From JAOUEA01 sp039933515 (GTDB lineage: Bacteria; Actinomycetota; UBA4738; HRBIN12): a stretch of DNA of 13,347 bases. The stretch lies in assembly GCA_039933515.1 (NCBI GenBank), contig JBDTNY010000008.1, forward strand, positions 1 to 13,347. The letters are read 5' to 3'. Under the pieces are notes generated by a model. The model had not been told where the DNA came from and searched no databases. It saw nothing but the letters and a program-made list of their open reading frames with translations. Position numbers and translations under genes: made by a program. This document shows, piece by piece, positions 11,213 through 13,347 of the stretch. The first letter of the stretch is position 1; every line of letters begins with the position of its first letter.

Positions 11213-13347
11213 ATGCGACGCTCCCTCGGAACCCTGTTGGCCGCCATCCTCGTCGTGGCCGCGTTGCCGCAGGCCGCATCCGCAGCACTTCCGCTGACGC
11301 CCGACCCCACCTGGGGCACCGACGGCAAGGTCAACGCGATCCTTCGCGTCGGCAACTCGATCTATCTGGGCGGTGACTTCGCGAACCTCCAAGACCCGGT
11401 GACCGACGCCCTGACGCCTCGGGCGTTCATCGGCGCGATCGACGCGATCACGGGCCAGCCGACCTCGTTCGCCCCGACGGTGAACGGCACGGTGTTCGCG
11501 TTCGCGGTCTCGCCCGACGGGACCAGGCTTTACGTGGGCGGCAACTTCACGACCGTGAACGGGACCACCCAGCGCCGGATCGTGCAGTTCGACACCGCCA
11601 CGGGACAGCGGACCTTGTGGAAGCCGACCGGCTGGCCGAACAACGTCGTCCGCGCGATCGCCGTGTCGACGGATCGGGTGTACATCGGCGGTGCCTTCAC
11701 GAGCCTGGGCACGACCACCGTGACGCGCATCGCGGCACTCAGTCCCACGACCGGAGCGCAGGTCCCCGGGTTCAACGCCACGGCCGACAACCTCGTGCGG
11801 GACATCGTCCTGGCATCCAACCGCCTGTGGCTCGGCGGCAACTTCTCCAACGTGAACGGCACCAGTCAGAACAAGCTCGCCGCGATCGATCCCACGACGG
11901 GCGCGACGATCGGCGGCGTGTACCACCCGAGCTACCCGATCCTGGACCTGGCGGCGGGCACGCGGCTCTACGCCGCGGGCGGCGGCGGTGGCGGGAAGGC
12001 GCTCGCGGTGAACCTCGCCACGGGGGCGAAGATCTGGGAGAAGAAGACCGACGGCAACGTGCAGGGCGTCGACGTCTTGAACGGCACGCCCTACTTCGGC
12101 GGGCACTTCTTCAAGTACGACTCCAAGGTCGTGGACCAGATGGTCCGCACGGACGCTGCCACCGGCGCGCTCGACATGACGTGGCTCCCCGTGGTGACCG
12201 CCGGGTTCCTCGGCGTGTTCGCGGTCGACGCCTTCAGCAACAACAAGTTGTACATCGGCGGCGATTTCACGCGCGTGCAGTCGCAGAAGCGGCTCAACTT
12301 CGCGCAGTTCACTGACGGCGCCGCTCCCACCACGGCCGACCTGAGCCTGGCCTTCGCCGGCGCGCCCACGACGGTCAACGTCGGGCAGCAGATCACCTTC
12401 ACGGCCACGATCACCAACGCGGGTCCCGACTCCGCGACCTCGACCACGCTCACCGACGTCTTGCCGTCCACCCTCGACTTCGTGAGCGCGCCCGGGTGCA
12501 CCTACAGCTCGGGATCTCGCACCGTTTCGTGCGCTCTGGGCACCGTGACCTCGGCGGGCGATTCCGCCACGATCGTCGCCTCGGCGAACACGGCGGGCCC
12601 GATCGACAACACGGCCTCGGTCTCGGCCTCCACGGCCGACCCGAACACCGCGAACAACTCGGCCACCGCATCGACCACCGTCGAGAGCGCGGGCGGGGCC
12701 GACCTCGGGGTCACGACCACCGTCCCCTCGAAGATCGGCCAGGGCACGAACTTCGACTACGTGCTGACGATCGAGAACCACGGCCCGAACACCGACGGCG
12801 GCGTCGTGGTGACCGACGTCCTCCCCGTGAATTTCATCGCGAACGGTTCGGCCACCACGACCCTCGGATCGTGCAGCGGCACCACGACGATCACTTGCAA
12901 TCTGGGGTCGATGAACACGACAGACACGGCGACCGTCACGATCCCGGGAACCGCCACCGCCACCCCGCAGACGCTGATCAACTCCGCATCGGTCGACGGG
13001 CTGCAGACCGACCCGGTCGCCGGCAACGACGTCTCGACGACCTACGCGAGCGTGGTCGATCCCGGCCAGTCCAGCGACACAACGCCGCCCGCGAGGCAGT
13101 CGATGCAGATGCGCGACCTGAACCTGGACGGCTTCGTCGACACGGTCACGGTGAACTTCGATGAGAACCTCGCCGCGTGTGCGGCGCCATGCACCGCCGG
13201 CTGGACCCTTACCGACGTGCCGGGCCTCGGCGACCTGCAGTCGGTGACCACGTCGGGCTCGACAGCGACGCTCACGATCGCGGGCTGGACCGGGCAGCCG
13301 GACACGGCGGTCGGGCTGTTCGACGTGGCGCTCGGCGCCCAGAACGC
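11213..13347 (+). CDS. Large secreted surface protein: seven-bladed propeller plus DUF11 repeats (3' end outside window)
   Basis: The frame is open from ATG 11213 to the window edge (711 residues so far). A Sec signal peptide (about 1-24, cleavage after AASA) is followed by a beta-propeller (about 28-368). Its blades carry Y-(hydrophobic)-GG-x-F: GGDF at 53, GGNF at 109, GGAF at 159, GGNF at 208, a degenerate AAGGG near 254, GGHF at 296 and GGDF at 349. Seven blades spaced 41-56 residues apart result. Two DUF11 (TIGR01451-type) Ig-like domains follow, at about 376-490 and 497-612. Each begins AD-L and contains the NAGPDS or NHGPNT turn, TDVLP, and a Cys pair (429/440 and 554/562). From about 622 (DTTPPARQS...DLNLDGFVDTVTVNF) another Ig-like domain begins, with Cys656/660. 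It is probably a wall-associated adhesin or scaffold. No anchor is visible before the edge. The start is chosen for the signal peptide. Confidence 0.85.
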   Translation, partial: MRRSLGTLLAAILVVAALPQAASAALPLTPDPTWGTDGKVNAILRVGNSIYLGGDFANLQDPVTDALTPRAFIGAIDAITGQPTSFAPTVNGTVFAFAVSPDGTRLYVGGNFTTVNGTTQRRIVQFDTATGQRTLWKPTGWPNNVVRAIAVSTDRVYIGGAFTSLGTTTVTRIAALSPTTGAQVPGFNATADNLVRDIVLASNRLWLGGNFSNVNGTSQNKLAAIDPTTGATIGGVYHPSYPILDLAAGTRLYAAGGGGGGKALAVNLATGAKIWEKKTDGNVQGVDVLNGTPYFGGHFFKYDSKVVDQMVRTDAATGALDMTWLPVVTAGFLGVFAVDAFSNNKLYIGGDFTRVQSQKRLNFAQFTDGAAPTTADLSLAFAGAPTTVNVGQQITFTATITNAGPDSATSTTLTDVLPSTLDFVSAPGCTYSSGSRTVSCALGTVTSAGDSATIVASANTAGPIDNTASVSASTADPNTANNSATASTTVESAGGADLGVTTTVPSKIGQGTNFDYVLTIENHGPNTDGGVVVTDVLPVNFIANGSATTTLGSCSGTTTITCNLGSMNTTDTATVTIPGTATATPQTLINSASVDGLQTDPVAGNDVSTTYASVVDPGQSSDTTPPARQSMQMRDLNLDGFVDTVTVNFDENLAACAAPCTAGWTLTDVPGLGDLQSVTTSGSTATLTIAGWTGQPDTAVGLFDVALGAQN

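Noticed and set aside
9063..11288. A 741-codon open frame on the minus strand overlapping the GH26-like gene in another frame
   Set aside because: Its translation is Arg/Gly/His-rich with no recognisable domain, while the overlapping frame 9320-10954 has a signal peptide and clear GH26 landmarks. Long empty frames are expected at this GC content.
11111..12781. A 556-codon minus-strand open frame opposite the large surface-protein gene
   Set aside because: The composition is a shadow of GC-rich coding DNA (Arg/Gly/Asp/Val repeats). The plus-strand frame has a signal peptide, regular propeller repeats and DUF11 domains.
1..13347. Mobile elements, CRISPR arrays, tRNA or rRNA genes
   Set aside because: I saw no transposase or integrase motifs, no regularly spaced long repeats and no tRNA-like sequences. 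Composition is even throughout.

Overview
The window is uniformly GC-rich with strong third-position G/C bias. It looks like chromosomal DNA of an actinobacterium (Actinomycetota). Supporting signs are several TAGGCT/TACGCT-type -10 elements, at least one apparently leaderless gene, a glucosamine-kinase-like phosphotransferase, an SH3b/YkuD L,D-transpeptidase, and a HicB-like ribbon-helix-helix (RHH) protein next to a DUF4097 protein. I cannot assign a lower taxon. I see no rRNA, tRNA, CRISPR array, insertion sequence or phage gene.

Layout. Bases 1-512 hold the C-terminal half of a UGT-type glycosyltransferase. Next come a predicted glucosamine kinase and an overlapping SIS-domain sugar-phosphate protein (567-2887), a likely two-gene amino-sugar module. 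A DinB-fold protein (2897-3421) starts only 6 bases after a TAGGCT box. It converges on a secreted L,D-transpeptidase (3441-4283, minus). That gene is divergent from a class I fructose-bisphosphate aldolase (4444-5457). The aldolase converges on a three-gene minus-strand operon (6947 down to 5497): a 46-residue basic protein, an RHH DNA-binding protein, and a DUF4097 beta-repeat protein. The operon promoter carries three 8-bp TGACGTCA-like boxes at an exact 11-bp period, the arrangement expected for cooperative RHH repressors. Divergent from it is an SDR-family NAD(P)-dependent protein (7070-8056).

The right third encodes exported proteins. These are a secreted beta-propeller protein (8139-9254), a GH26-like protein with a C-terminal jelly-roll-like domain (9320-10954, minus), and a large cell-surface protein running off the right edge (11213-13347). 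The last has a signal peptide, a seven-bladed propeller with GGxF repeats, two DUF11 domains and the start of another Ig-like domain. The GH26-like protein keeps the acid/base Glu but appears to have lost the nucleophile Glu.

Convergent gene pairs are separated by compact inverted repeats that probably act as bidirectional terminators (3423-3440, 5468-5486, 9268-9295). The most promising little-described system is the autoregulated small ORF/RHH/DUF4097 operon. Second are the kinase-SIS salvage pair and the probable GH26 pseudoenzyme beside the large surface protein.
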